Below, piece after piece: positions 1 through 12,726 of a DNA stretch of 64,000 nucleotides; position 1 is the first letter of the stretch, and each line of letters starts with the position of its first letter. The notes beneath the pieces are model-generated. The model was given only the letters and a program-made list of their open reading frames with translations, searched no databases and was not told the origin of the DNA. Origin of the DNA: Ignelater luminosus (Eukaryota; Arthropoda; Insecta; Coleoptera; Elateridae); NCBI GenBank assembly GCA_011009095.1, contig VTPC01001068.1, positions 41,546-105,545 of the forward strand, given 5' to 3'. The position numbers were made by a program, and so were the translations under genes.

Positions 1-1429
1 TTTTTCTCAAAAATCTTTTAAAAGATCTTGTGTAGTCATGAGAGATACTAAAGAGAAGAAGTCTCTTTATGTTTAACCAGATCACTCTCACGCAGACCAT
101 GGTAGGTAGTAAATTTCTATTACTTTCTTAATCGTTTCTGCAGATCATCTGATAACATATACAAGAATAGTTTCATGGGGAAGCGTTCGGTAGTTTTTCC
201 AATCTAGCTTTTCTACAACAGTAATACACATTTTGATATTCGAGCATAAAAAGAAAATAAACTAAAAAGTTTTGACAGATAAATAAAAATGAAAAGCTCC
301 CCACATGTTCTTCTTAGGCTTCTCGAATGATCTCGAAGAGGCTCGTCTCAATATGCTCTATAACACCATTATGTAACTGTTCTCGCTTTTCAACTTTTCT
401 TCTAGCATCCCGTTTCATAAGGATCTCTTCAGTGACCTTTTCTGAAGCTCCCTAATAAAGACTCCAGGCACACTTTTGTTTGTTGTTCCCATTGAAACCT
501 TAAAAACACTTGGTTTCAAGTGTGATATTTTTAAATAGTGTAGCAGATATTTCGGTGATGGCTCTCTTGAAAATTTCTAGACAGCTAAGAACTTGCAAAG
601 ATACATCTAATTTTAAAAATAGTTGCGATGCCTTGGATTGGACAATTAATTGCGTACGCTCTACGTCAGTAATGGGAATTATGGCAGCTTGTAATGCGCA
701 ATTGCATTATCATCTATCTCAAACTGTTTGAATTTGTTGAGGTGCGGTATTAAGCAGAATGAATAGAAATGTAGTGTTTAGATAGTTTTTAAATTGCATG
801 ACTGTATAGACTGCGATAGTACTTTAGCTTCTTTTGAAATTCTTTTTGTACACTGACATTTTAGTTTTATCTTACACTATCAGTCTTTTCGATACACTTT
901 GATTACTTAACCTATGTATTATATTCCGATATGTTCATACTGGTCGTCTACATACATACCATATACATAATCTTGTCTGTGCATAACTTAATTAGTTGTT
1001 TAGGAAGGATATTGTACCTGTTTCCTAATACATCTATTTAGTTTCACTTGTCTATACTCAATTCAATTACACACTTCACTACTCTGAATGATCCGTCTTT
1101 TCCGTGCAAAGTGCCCAGCAACCTGGAAAATCTGCAAATCCCGATAAAGTCAGGGAATTACATTACACAGCAAAAGATCAGAATAATGTCAAGAAAATTT
1201 TCCAATAAAGACAGTAAACTGAAAAATTCAAGATGTAGCAACAATGTAAAGCTCAGGACCTACGGAGAATGAACGGTGAATTTTTTAAAATACAGGTATC
1301 AGTCTCAATAATAAAGTATTAGCACTAAAAGGACTAGTTCGATACAGACACTTCAGTTGCAACATAATACTCAATGCATGAATAAAATTTGAGTTAAGAG
1401 TTTTCTGTTTCTCCTATATTATTTCATGG

Positions 1430-1735
1430 TTGTTTTCTACCTTTGTTTTCTTCTCTACGTGTCTCACTTACCTTGTTTCTTTCACTACAATGTTTATTTT
1501 ATTCACGTACCTATTTTCTCTTTTATTTCTTTTCATTTTTTTTCTTTTTTTCACTCCTTTCTTTCTCTTTGTCTTCCTTTTTTTCACTTCTTTTCTTTCT
1601 CTTCGTTCTTCTTTCGCTGTTCTTTATGTATTCCATTCTTTTTTGCTTCCTTTTCTTCTTTTTCTTAGCTTACCCTATTTGTCTTTTCCATCGCACCTAT
1701 CTAACTCTTCATAGCTGACTTGGTGGCTTTCTTTC
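1430..1735. repeat. Long polypyrimidine (T/C) tract
   Basis: About 300 bases are almost entirely T and C on the + strand, made of irregular TTTC, TTCTT and CTTT blocks. Several overlapping frames stay open only because of this composition and encode Phe/Ser/Leu runs, so I do not count them as genes. Such tracts are known to be able to form triplex DNA in vitro. Confidence 0.7.
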
Positions 1736-2897
1736 TATCTTCATGCTAATAGCCTCTTATTGTTTACTTCTACTGATTTAGAATCTTTTTGTTCTGTTTT
1801 GTTCTTCTTTATTTTTCTTTATCGTTTCCTAGCCATGCAATATACACCCAATATTTCTTCTGTCCCTTCCTTGTTTGTTTTTATTGATTCTTACTTACCC
1901 GCGTTCTCCTGCTTTGCCAGTTTGGATATGTGCAACTGTAAAATCAGTATCAATCTCTATCGAATTTATACCCGCGAGTACTCTACTTAAAGAACCAAAA
2001 AACACCCGAACAAACATATTATTTGGTAGCTGCTTTATTAAAATGTCCAATATAAAGCGTGAAGTGATACAAAATGGGCTATTATTAATTAATTATTATT
2101 TAGGGTTCACTATTTTTGTCAACTGCAACCTGGTATTACCTAATTCTACGGTAGCTATATTTATCAACTTCTCTTTGACACACAAATTATAAATTTCATA
2201 TGGTCGATGCAGATTGGAACTTTTAGGCCTTCCTTGTTTTATCATCACTGTTATCTGCCATCTAACTCTTTGAAACTACTTTAATTTTTTGGGATTGTAT
2301 TCACAGTCGCTTACTCAAAAAGATTTTTATGTCCATCTTATTAGAAAGTAGGCTTTTCGACCCTCATTTTGTGGCTGAAAGTTGACGATTGTAACTGAAA
2401 GGGAGACAGAATAACTTTTCCTCTCTCTGTTGTTCAGTTTTTATTTGGTTTTTTCTTAGATAACCTTTACTTAGATTTTTGATCAATTTTTTAAGATCTC
2501 TGGAAGAAAGTGTCTTGTTTTTCCTAGTAATACAAATAACTATTATATAAAGTTATCTCTTCTGATTTTACTGGCATTCTTCATGATAACTCTTCACTTT
2601 TTTGTTCTGTCGTGTACTAACCATAGAAACGCGTAAAACCAGAATAGAACCAGTTTTAAAATATAACCTTGTTAACTAAATGACTACGAATACGACCCTT
2701 GATGTTTTCTAATATGAAAATCTCAGTAGCGCTAGCCGTTGAATACTAAAACAGCTTGTTTTTGTTACGTTGGTGGATATGGAACTGTTCTTAGAAATAG
2801 GTTGGAAAACCAGGAAAAGTCAGGGAATTTAACTGCCTGATATTGCTGGATACCCGGCTTGTTCGACCATTAAGCTTCTCTCATCGTGTTGTGTTGG

Positions 2898-3296
2898 CAG
2901 TGTTGTAATGTATCTAGTTATAGTATCTAGATACTTTTGCTGTATCTGAGAGAGCAACTAGTTACTTTTCCCAATTTAGTATCGGTATCTGTAACTAGTT
3001 ACATTTTTTGTGTACCTGGTAGAAGTATCTAAATACACATCAATTACAATTTAGACAGCAGAGAGCAGAACTAAAATCAAATAAATCTTCTGTTGAAATT
3101 TGTAAATAGGTTTTTTCCCTTATAGGTATAACATTAACAATAACAATAATGTACCTTAGTAGGTATCTAGATATATTTTTTTGAGTAATTGTATCTATAT
3201 CTAGTTACTCAACAAAGAAAGCATTTGTAGCTAGATACAAATTCCACTCAGTATCTGTATCTGCAACTATGTCTTAAGTCATGCTCATCTCCACTG
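2898..3296. mobile_element. hAT-like non-autonomous element with GTATCTAG subterminal repeats
   Basis: The segment begins CAGTG and ends CACTG, as hAT elements often do. Inside, many copies of GTATCTAGATAC-like and TAACTAGTTAC-like words occur in both orientations near both ends. Dense subterminal repeats of this kind are typical binding sites of hAT transposases. There is no coding capacity. I see no convincing 8-bp target duplication, so the exact ends are uncertain. Confidence 0.45.
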
Positions 3297-5775
3297 GTTT
3301 AATATGCCATGTTACTTAACTCTGTATCTGCATCAAGCCATACCTTTCCCATCTGCGGCCTTCTTTTACACATTCTTTTTGTTTTAGATTCTAAAGATTT
3401 TTTTATGATTTATGTTTAGGAACTAATGATTGTTTTTATCGATTTAATCTGACTCTGATTACAGTTTACCTTGCTTGTCTTGATATTGGCAAGTCGTGAT
3501 ACTGCTCGATTATGCGATGAATGAGTTGTTTGTATACCTCTCTTTCAGTCATAGAACCTCCATGATAGCACAGCGTCTTGAGTCTTGGTCTTGTACGAAA
3601 TGCCGAAATCCACTTACTTTTTTCGACTTGGAAAAGTAATCGGAATTCAAAATTTGTAGATTACTGCCACCGCCAAATTTATTTTTTATTGATTTTCATT
3701 CAGTCTACTATCTCCATGATCTCATCATGAAATCTTATTTGTTCTGTTTGGGAATGAGAAGTTGATTAGTTGAGAACCTAACGATTCCAAATCTCTTGCC
3801 AATCACTTTGGTTCTGTAACTAAAGTAAAATTATCAAACCGGCAATAGAAGAATTCTTACAAATAGCCCATAGCTCGGACGATAGATATGTTGCAGCTTT
3901 CTGTTTTTATAACTTTAATTCAAAAAATTTCAGTTGCCAGTTTTTTATTGTACTTTTCTCAGTGATCGATTTCAGTTTGTTTTATACCTCTGAAGAACTG
4001 CCATCTTTAGCTATAATTTGACGCAATTTATCTGTGCTAACGGTTTTCTGGGGACGCGTTTGATTTTAAGTCTGAAATAACAAAGATGAATGCACCTTTT
4101 TCGCTTGGAATAACAAGATATTTATAACTTGTAATTGCTTGTGATTGGTTCGAGATTCATTTTTTTAGACAATATCTAATCTAATCTAATTTCTTTCGGA
4201 TGTTATTATTAAGTATTAAGTAATCCTAATAAAAAATAAAAATAATAATGACGATAGTAAAGCAGCGAAGCGTATTATTTAGAAAGAAGGATTACATTAA
4301 TCATACTTCTAATGGATCTCAATTTTAGCTTGATCCAAGGCTTTAGTAAATGGCTCTAAAAAAAGCAAATAAATAAAAACGCAAACTCACTTCAGTCTCA
4401 TTCAAGTGATTTTGCGTTCTTATGCACAGTCTTTTAAATTTACTCGTAATTTAATTTAATTATGAAAAGCAGTTTGCCTTATTTTATCATCAATTAAAAA
4501 TTATAACAAGTTGATTAAGCGTTTGATTACTACATAATTACTTCACTAATGAGCTAAAAATGAGTACATTTTAAACGGGCAAGTTTTGAGTTTTTTTATT
4601 CTTTTGCTTTTTTTGCAAACAAAACCAGAAGATGCTAACTTTTAATTACTACGAGTTGGGAAAGAATTAAAAAGTAACTTTCACAAGTTTAAAATTTGTT
4701 TTTTGTTGTTGTTTCCTTATTTTTTTGTTGACTTGTTTAACATTCTAATATAATTATCTTCTTATTTCTTTTACATACGGGTACACTTCCAGAGCACAAC
4801 TGAATAAAATTCGCGATTGAGTTAAAACCACATTGAATTTCCGTTGTTCTTCAAGATTATTAAAATCTGACAATATGGGATATTGAGTTTTTTTCTGCTA
4901 TCTTTCCTTTCCACATTTCTGAGTTATTATGAAAAGGGAAAAAGATTAGATTGACAAAAATCAAATTCGTCTACAAAAGAAAAAATAGAATTCAAGATGT
5001 AATCTTTTACCATTTTCTTTATATAGATTTTAGGTGTACACTAAAACAATTCGTTTAAATTGGTGCTTGAAAAGATGATACTCTAAAAGACATTTTGTAA
5101 AAACAAGAGCCCCGCTTTGAAGTCTGCAATAAAAACGTGGGATGTTCAATCGCAACCAGAAGAAACTGTAAGGTTTTTCAATTACAATAATAAATGTTAG
5201 TGAGTTAGGGCATAAGAATAATTTTTTCGAAAAAATAATAACGGAGGAAGAAATACATTTTTGGGGGAATAACATGTTTGTTTATGTAAACGGCAATCAA
5301 ATTAATTTTTTTCTCTTCAAATTGTGATGATTGCGATTCTACAATTCGTAAACATTAATATACGTAACTGTACAGTAAATAGTTAAAGTAACAAGTTGAG
5401 GAAGTGATACTTTATAGGACGAGCAGATCAATTCTTCTGAGTTCTGTGAAGACCCTTTGCGGGTGTCGTATGTACAAGATGTTTTCTGCAACTGCATATT
5501 TAAAAAATAAATGTCTACGTAAAATAGAAAAATCAAGACAAAAAAGCCAAAATTTGATGAAAATATCGGCTTTGTATTTTGTTCTTGATAAAATTAGTCA
5601 GGGAAGAATTTCTCTACCTCGGCAGATAACATGATGCTTTCCTGATGTTTTGGGTCAGGAAAGTTGTCACTATAGTGACAGTTGCAGAAAAAGTTATTTT
5701 GCAAGACACAGTAATGAAATCTTCGAAACTAGATTTCAGGTTAGCTTATCAAAAAAGCACTTCAGATTTTATATA

Positions 5776-6156
5776 CAGTGTGGTCCAAATGAGAAAAATT
5801 TTAACCGATTGCTCTATGAAAATGAAACTACCATAGAAAGATGGTACATGTCTAAAATCGAAGTTAACGCCAATCATAAAACCAAAAAGTCATACAGCAT
5901 ACGAAGGATTTACAAAAAATTAAAGATCGCTCAAGAGTAAAGTACCTTTAATTTTGAAAATAGAGCAAAGAAAAGTTGTTTAAAATTCCTACCTCGGAAA
6001 TAATTTTTGTGTCTCCCTTGTATGCTGTATGACTTTTTACGATTCTTATTGGGGCTAACTTCGATTGCAGACGTGCATCAACCTTCTGTAGTACCCTCAG
6101 TACCATATAGCAATTGGTTAGAATTCGTCCCATTTGTTTCAAACTTCTTGGACCAT
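5776..6156. mobile_element. Palindromic MITE, Tc1/mariner type
   Basis: The left end reads CAGTGTGGTCC after TA, and the right end reads GGACCATA. The arms (about 5784-5915 and 6010-6135) are imperfect reverse complements for more than 100 bp. Shared blocks include AACCGATTGCT/AACCAATTGCT, AATCGAAGTTA and AAAAAGTCATACAGCATAC. There is no transposase. The transcript would fold into a long hairpin. Confidence 0.6.
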
Positions 6157-7587
6157 AACAGAGTTACAAATTTCATTTAATGTACTCGTATTTATATAGC
6201 AGCATGTCTTCAGGAAAAAACAGAATTTAAATTTAAAACAAACAACAGATGGCATCAATAGCAATAACTTGTTTTGCTTTTCTGTTTTGCTTGCAAGAAG
6301 TTCTATTAAGTGACTGGCTGTTTTTTACCATACAATATCAGTAAGATCTATTTTTGAACACTTGGGCTTATGGAAAAGTAGGTAGAGTAGACAAACGCTA
6401 TAGAATTTCGTTGCTGATTTTTGTAATAGTTGACTGAAGATTTAATTTAGGAATCCTTTGTAAATTTATTAATTCAATAATACAAAAATTCTCTTCTTTC
6501 ACATCTGATTTAGAAAGCATTTCTCAACCTGAAGACCGCGAAAGGTATTAGAAGGGACCAACTGGAGTCTAGTATTACACTTCCACCTCAGTAGTGTCAC
6601 TTTGAAGACTATCAAGAGATTCAACTGCAGATAACCCTTCTCAAACTAATACGTACCATCTCGGTTGATCTGTTACTTCTATTACTTTCAATTCGTTTTT
6701 CAGAATAACTCTACCATTTTCGAGTGTTTTTGCTGCTATTTTCGTGTCGAACCACCGACCGATGAACTACCCTTTTGATTGAAATATTCAATCTACAGCC
6801 AAACGGGACGCTTCATTCAGAGCTAGAAATCTAGAGTAATACTCGTATTAGTGCATTGGGTATGTAGTAGAGTCAAATAAATTGTTCTAGAGTCGATGAT
6901 CTTACGGGTCCATAAGATCGACTACAGTTGAGTTCATGCTGATTTAAATTATTACTTGTAATTCTCATTCAAACTTGCGTGCAAGAAGATAAAAATTCTT
7001 ACTTAGTCAGATCTGATATCCGCCTCGGGTCGGTATTTTTCTAAAAATATAAAGTGCGCCTTTTTCTTAAATAAGGAATCAAGCTCGTAAGTTTCGTGTC
7101 AGTGCAATGTTTCTCCAAATCAAATGCGTAATAGTGACTGGAACATCCTTAGCAGGATAACATTTTGATGTAACTGGAATGGAAAGGAGAGTCGGCAATT
7201 TCGAGATCTCAATGAACTAAATGACCTTAGCTGATGGTGCCCAAAATAATAGCAAATAACAAAAAATTGAAAATTTTATGGATTCTTTAAAAATATATTG
7301 CGTCAAGATTGTTGATTCAATGAAACCATAGCATCTTGATCCTACTTCACTTATCTGTTTGTCAGTCTGATTTGACTCTCTCGCGTTATCCCAAATCTGT
7401 TGATCAGTACACATCCTTAGGCAAGCTTCCTAACGCACTAAATTACAAATAATTAGTTAGAATGAGGAAACTCTCGTACTTTCCCTTACTTCTCCATAAA
7501 AGAGTGTCGAATCAAATGAGAGCGTTTAATTGGCTAGGCCCTGGACGTCAACAGAATTATCTGTGTAGTTTTGTTTTAAGGTATATA

Positions 7588-7939
7588 CAGGGTGATCTAA
7601 CAAGAATTAAACAGACTGAATAGTTTCCACGAAAATAATTTTTCGAAAAAACTTATAAGCACGTCTATTTGTATTGAGAGAGGGGCATTTTTTGCCGTAC
7701 TAAACTTCAACCCCCTCTGGAGGGAGAGGCGTCAACCCGTCAGAGATTTTTAATGGGAAGGGGATTTAAGTGGCACACCATTAGAAAGGCCTTTCAATTC
7801 TCCATATTGCCCCGTTTGAATTTTTAAATTCGATCGATTTGTTGTTAAAATTGTCCCCTTCCCAATATAAATCGACGTGTTTTTTCGAAAAATTATTTTC
7901 GTGGGAGTTCAGTCTGTTTCGTTTTCGTTGAGCCACCCG
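7588..7939. mobile_element. MITE with about 80-bp terminal inverted repeats and TA target
   Basis: The left end is TA-CAGGGTGATCTAACAAG and the right end is the inverse of CGGGTGGCTCAACG, with TA outside each end. Both arms contain AAACAGACTGAA followed by CCACGAAAATAATTTTTCGA. The arms match imperfectly for about 80 bp around a centre of about 190 bp. The TA target and CAGGGTG end fit a Tc1/mariner-mobilised MITE. No coding capacity is seen. Confidence 0.7.
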
Positions 7940-8271
7940 TATAAGAAATTAATGATGTATTATCAAATGAAAATCAGAAGGTGGTTGCAGTCTGAGTTCA
8001 AGGGAAACTTGAACGGTTAATATGGATAATATTGATCAAAAGCCAAGTTAGCTATGGAAATAGCAAAACGAGCACAGAAGTCCGTGTGGCACGACTATCT
8101 ATCAACTAAATCGCTCATTTTTAGAGTATAAATATAAAGAATCGTATAAGAAAGGTCTAAAGTCAAGTCAGACTATCTAAATGATCCCGCCGATTATCGT
8201 GACTTATTATTATCGTAAGGATGATGATTAACAAATAAAAAGCTTTATGATTCCTGAATAATGCTCACTAT

Positions 8272-8775
8272 AATTCAATGAGTCAGAATTAACAGGAACT
8301 AACTCCGTAAATTCTAAATGTTCAGGAAAAGAAAGTTTTTAGTCTAAACTGATACCTTTTTTTAATAGTTATATTTAGCAATAAAGAAATAGAAAAAGAA
8401 GCTCCCCGTATTTTGGAAATTTGAGAAAACATGTTGTGCAGTTAGTTCCTTTTAATTCTGACTGTATGAATTTGAAAAGTTATTGATCTTCTAGAACTGT
8501 CTAAAGAAAATAGAGAAGACATCTTGAATAAACACAGAACGCCATGAGATACGCTCTTGTTGGCCACCCAGCCGCAAGCCTATGGGCACCAACTCCCCTT
8601 CCGTTATTCTTCGGATTCCATCAAATGCGATTTTTACGTATAGAAAGTGTTTAAAGGTAATTTTTGTTCTTACCAATTGGTGCGTTAGCATTGGAACTAC
8701 ATATTAAGAAAGCATAAAAAAAGTTAAAATGTCAAAAAATGAAGTTAGTTCCTTTTAATTCTAACTCATTCAATT
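8272..8775. mobile_element. Short element bounded by about 32-bp inverted repeats
   Basis: AATTCAATGAGTCAGAATTA..GGAACTAAC at 8272-8303 is matched in reverse by GTTAGTTCCTTTTAATTCTAACTCATTCAATT at 8744-8775. A third copy of the same word, GTTAGTTCCTTTTAATTCTG, lies inside at 8441. The inner part is slightly GC-richer around 8530-8690 and open on the minus strand for 66 codons, but no family is recognisable. The family of the element is unknown. Confidence 0.45.
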
Positions 8776-10525
8776 TTAATAATAAGAATTTAGTTTAAAT
8801 AACTTTGATTAAAGCGAGTTTCAAACCCGTCGTCTTTGGTATCGAGGAATGTGTTTGCAGTGACCTGTTGCATCAAACCATGGATACTTGCATTTCTTAA
8901 ATGAAATCTCTAAGCTGGTACATTTACAGTTAAATTTAAAATTAGAATTTTTGTAAAATATGCGTTTTATAAAAAAATAGGTTTTCATTGATAATAATTA
9001 TACTGTAAACAGTGACGAATCTACATCTTTTGCTACTCTTTAGGGGCTCTCCTTATTGTACATAGAATTTTCAATAGAAACCTGTTCTATAGAAAATATA
9101 AAAGTAATAAATATCACACTTAAGTTTGATTTTTATTTTTACTTTTACTCTTTTGCAAAGCCTAAGCCATTTTAAAAATAAATTCTGAATCTATACGATC
9201 AATGGTCCGATTCGGAATTCAGGTTCAAAATTATAGTGGAATCTCAATCAGTCAAGCACATTCGCTCTCTGAGCGCCATTGTTTTGCAACTACTGCAGAA
9301 TTCTCTTGTACAAGTCAATGCGAATAGACGCTTGGTTTCAGTAAAAAGGTCTTCATTCACCTTGACATAGATTATCGTCTTGTCTATTCCCTGAATTCCT
9401 TGAATTTAAAGGGCGGTGTTTTTTATTTTTTAAAAACATCTTCAGTCGTGTCCCCAGTGAAATCTAAATAGATCACGCACCTTCCTTCAAAGCTACACCG
9501 TTTCTAAATTTGGGGCGTATCTTCGAAAATATTATTGTGTGCATATTTTAACTACCAAGCTCCACTTTTTCATCTTCGACTTTCCAAAACAGTTATAGTC
9601 TTAATGGACTCTTTCACTAATGCAGTTCTTCCAACAAAGACATTGCGTCTATTTAATGGACAAAATATAACCAATGAAGTACAGTAGTTTTTAGCATGTT
9701 AAGGAACAACTTTCATGAAGACAAGACATCTTTGTCTTGTAATATCTAGTTATGATTTTTTTGAAAACTTTCAGCCGACCAAACGGAAATTATGTCATGT
9801 AATATCTCAGAAGAAAGCCTTCGCTTGATATAAACAGACAAGGAAAATAATTTTCAAATTGAAAGCATGGTTGTCTTCAAGACTTTGATGAAACTCCTCT
9901 CATGCTTTTCTGCCTACTACAACAAACGTTGTTTTGTTGTCGTCATATGTCAGATTCGTGGATAAATAGTGAAAAACTCAATGCACAATCATCATTCGTC
10001 ACGCTAACAACCGCCAGGCAATTATAAAAGTTAACCAAATTATAAATTTTATATTTTATATGGACGTCAATCACGCTAGCTTGCGTTCCAATTTGTTGAT
10101 TACAATCGATTAAGATTTCATAAACTACCTAGTTATAATTCAAGAAATGTCGTAATTAGTAATTAATGTCAAATACTTTTATTGAGTATTAATTAAATTA
10201 TGGCCATTGTCGAGAAATGGCGAAAAACATCAAACATTAACCGATCGTCACGATATTCAGATACGTATCTGCGAGAAGCCACTAAGCACCACTGTACAGA
10301 TCTAAGTACAAACAAATGAACGATTTTTAAAATTCGAATCGTTATAACGGATCAAAGTAGCTTGGGAAAACAAAATGTTTTAGATTAATTCACTTCATTT
10401 GAAATTACAGTTGCTATTCAATTTGAAAATTTGAAATTTGTTGTTTCAAGAACTAGTAGTCGGTTTTTCACCTGTTTGGGTACGTCGTCCCCGAGGTGAC
10501 CTAAAATTTTCAATTAACAACTGTT

Positions 10526-10543
10526 GCGCCTCCTAGTGGCGAG
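10526..10543 (-). promoter_or_regulatory. CTCF-like motif (candidate insulator site)
   Basis: The reverse strand reads CTCGCCACTAGGAGGCGC. The insect and vertebrate CTCF core is close to CCASYAGRKGGCRS, and this site agrees except for one core position. It sits in a locally GC-richer patch in otherwise AT-rich DNA. A motif match alone is weak evidence of binding. Confidence 0.25.
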
Positions 10544-11861
10544 AACAGCAAAAGTCTCCCGTGTGTGCAACATTGAGGTACCAGGAATAGAGTCACCGTG
10601 TTTAGGGACCACTGGGACGTTAATCTACCGACACTTGATAGGCGTCCATCAGTAGGGGACCCAATTGAACTTTCAAAAGATATCGAAATGAGACTCAGAA
10701 GTTTGTTCTACTTCTAAATCTACAAAACCGGCAGAAGGAGTTTTCTATCTTGCCAGGTCACTGAAAACGGGCTCAATTTCAATTGGAAAGGTTTTTTTCC
10801 TGATAACGGAAAAAGATAAGCGAGTTGCGTTTGCGGATTTAAAAACAAGAGACTCTCCTACGCTTTTTTCAGGTAAGTTTTTTGGCGAAAAACAACGATC
10901 ACCATTTTCGAAAAATGGCGAGAAATGACATTCGAGTGTGTGTGGTCTTCAAATAAGCAAATTTTTAATGATTTTATACAAAAGTGTTGAAATTTGAAAC
11001 TAGAATTGGAACGAAGCAGATTTAAAAGTGAGTGGAGTAGGGCAGTAGAAATTTTGCAAGTGTATTAAATCTACTCCAAATGAAGCAGCAGCGACAACAC
11101 TGGTAGAGTTCGATTTTCTTTTGTTTTTTCACCCCCACACTACCATTTAGGGAAGGGTGTCTTTTCTACGATATCTCCGGAACGTGAATTTGCCGTGAAT
11201 GGTAGTTAATGACTCAACATATGAGCCAGATGCAGCAGATTTCAATTGTTTTTTCTTCGACGTATATCGGAAAATCGAATTTCGATCGCAATTTGAACCA
11301 TCGTAGTTGGCCATGATTGTGGTCTTTTCAAAATTTCTTTTTTTCATAAGATATCTTCAGATATTAGCTACAGAAAAGCTTAATACGACTGACTGTACCC
11401 GAAAACAACCAACTTGATTGTCAAATTTGAGAAAAGCGGGAGAAACGACCGTTCTAGAACAATGGAAAATGAAAATTGAACACTTTATTTCAAATCGTTT
11501 CCTCTGGACGAACGAAAATGTGTTTTCAATGTTTTTTTGTTGGTCATCATCTAGCCCTCATATTTGACATACACCAACAGTTGCACGATACATAAGCCTT
11601 TATCTGCGAGACTGCAAAGTTTCACTTTTATCATCTAATAAATAAAAAGTTATTAATATTAAGATCAGGCATATACATGCACTTATGTAAAATTTAAATT
11701 GAAAATTATTGGAAGTAGAAAAAGGATAGGAATTTTTTTGCTTTTGTTTGTTTATTTTGACGTAAATGGTGAAATCCCAATGGGGGCTAACATTTGAAGA
11801 GAAACTAATGATGGATGTTAGTGGGGAATAACAAACCAAAATAAAACGTATTTCTCCGACG

Positions 11862-12029
11862 ATGGGCGATCTGGCCGAGGTCTTGTGTGCCAGATCGCTG
11901 ACATCAATAAACTTTCGTCCATTTAAACTGAACATGGAATGCGTACTATACCAAACCACCTGCGCGGTTGACACGTACTATTTGCGGAGACCAGGCCGCC
12001 AAAGGCGTGCCATGGCGAATCATCAATAA
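11862..12029 (+). CDS. Candidate short open frame of 55 codons, unrecognised
   Basis: An ATG opens a 55-codon frame ending in TAA inside a patch that is clearly GC-richer than its surroundings. The frame contains MGDLAEVLCARSL and LRRPGRQRRAM. It could be an exon (for example an upstream exon of the TMEM132 gene), a relic of a mobile element, or chance. I see no TMEM132 motif, and no splice site is clearly better than another. The same patch is also partly open on the minus strand. Confidence 0.2.
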   Translation: MGDLAEVLCARSLTSINFRPFKLNMECVLYQTTCAVDTYYLRRPGRQRRAMANHQ

Positions 12030-12373
12030 TAATTAATGCCAATATTTAAACATCGACTATTAAAATTATTAGTAAAGAATGTTGGTGGTGATAGTTGAAT
12101 TGAACGAACAAAGCACAAACAGAGATTGCATGAATTAAACGTTGAATTTAAAGAGTTTAGTTCATTTACCACAAAATGCAAAAATAAGTTAATTAAGTTC
12201 TGCTACGCCCAATTGTATTTATTTTAATCAATATGGAGTCACCGTAATACAAACAATGACTCAGAAAACGAAAATAAAGACAGAAGTAATCAGTGGGAGC
12301 ATTTTGCTAAAACCTTATCCATACTATGTGAAATCCAAGCTCTTTATCAACGAACTTCTTTGGAGTCGTTATT

Positions 12374-12726
12374 GAATTTGCGAAACCTGTGTATCTGTCT
12401 GTCTGTCTGTGTTAATTTTTGTTTAAATTTTGAAATTTTGACTTCAGATTTGGATTCTACATCAAAAACGTGGTGTCTTCGTTTTTTGATATCTCTTCGG
12501 GAACATGGTCAAAATGGCCGCTGAAATTTGAAAAATTTTCAAAAATTATGTTTCTACTTTAGAATCGTATTCTACATCAAAAAATAAGAGATATGTATAC
12601 TTTTAATTTTTTGGTATCACCTCGGGAACATGGTCAAAATGGCCGCCGAAAGGTAAATGTTTGCTTATTTTACTGAATAGAATGTTGATCGAATTTAGTA
12701 ACAAAACGGAGTTCAGCGTGGTTATT
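12374..12726 (+). repeat. Dispersed repeat family R1, copy A
   Basis: It starts near AATTTGCGAA plus a GTCTGTCTG run and ends near AACAAAACGGAGTTC. Between these are two diverged copies of a unit of about 120 bp, each running from GATTCTACATCAAAAA to GGGAACATGGTCAAAATGG. The same architecture recurs at 24532-25232 (two inverted copies) and 31498-31829 (reverse). No protein is encoded. The superfamily is unknown. Confidence 0.7.

Noticed and set aside
1426-1718. Several overlapping open frames of 80-94 codons on the plus strand
   Set aside because: They all arise from the pyrimidine tract and encode Phe/Ser/Leu runs in every frame, so they are composition artefacts.
4171-4190. TCTAATCTAATCTAA run, possible telomeric-type repeat
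   Set aside because: Only about three units and not the insect TTAGG repeat. It is a minor microsatellite.
8491-8691. 66-codon minus-strand frame (GIRRITEGELVPIGLRLGG)
   Set aside because: Slightly protein-like, but it sits inside a short inverted-repeat element and matches no family I can name.
11600-11974. 124-codon minus-strand open frame
   Set aside because: It lacks a good start, changes character from GC-rich to very AT-rich along its length and shows no family motif. The plus-strand frame at 11862 is the slightly better candidate.
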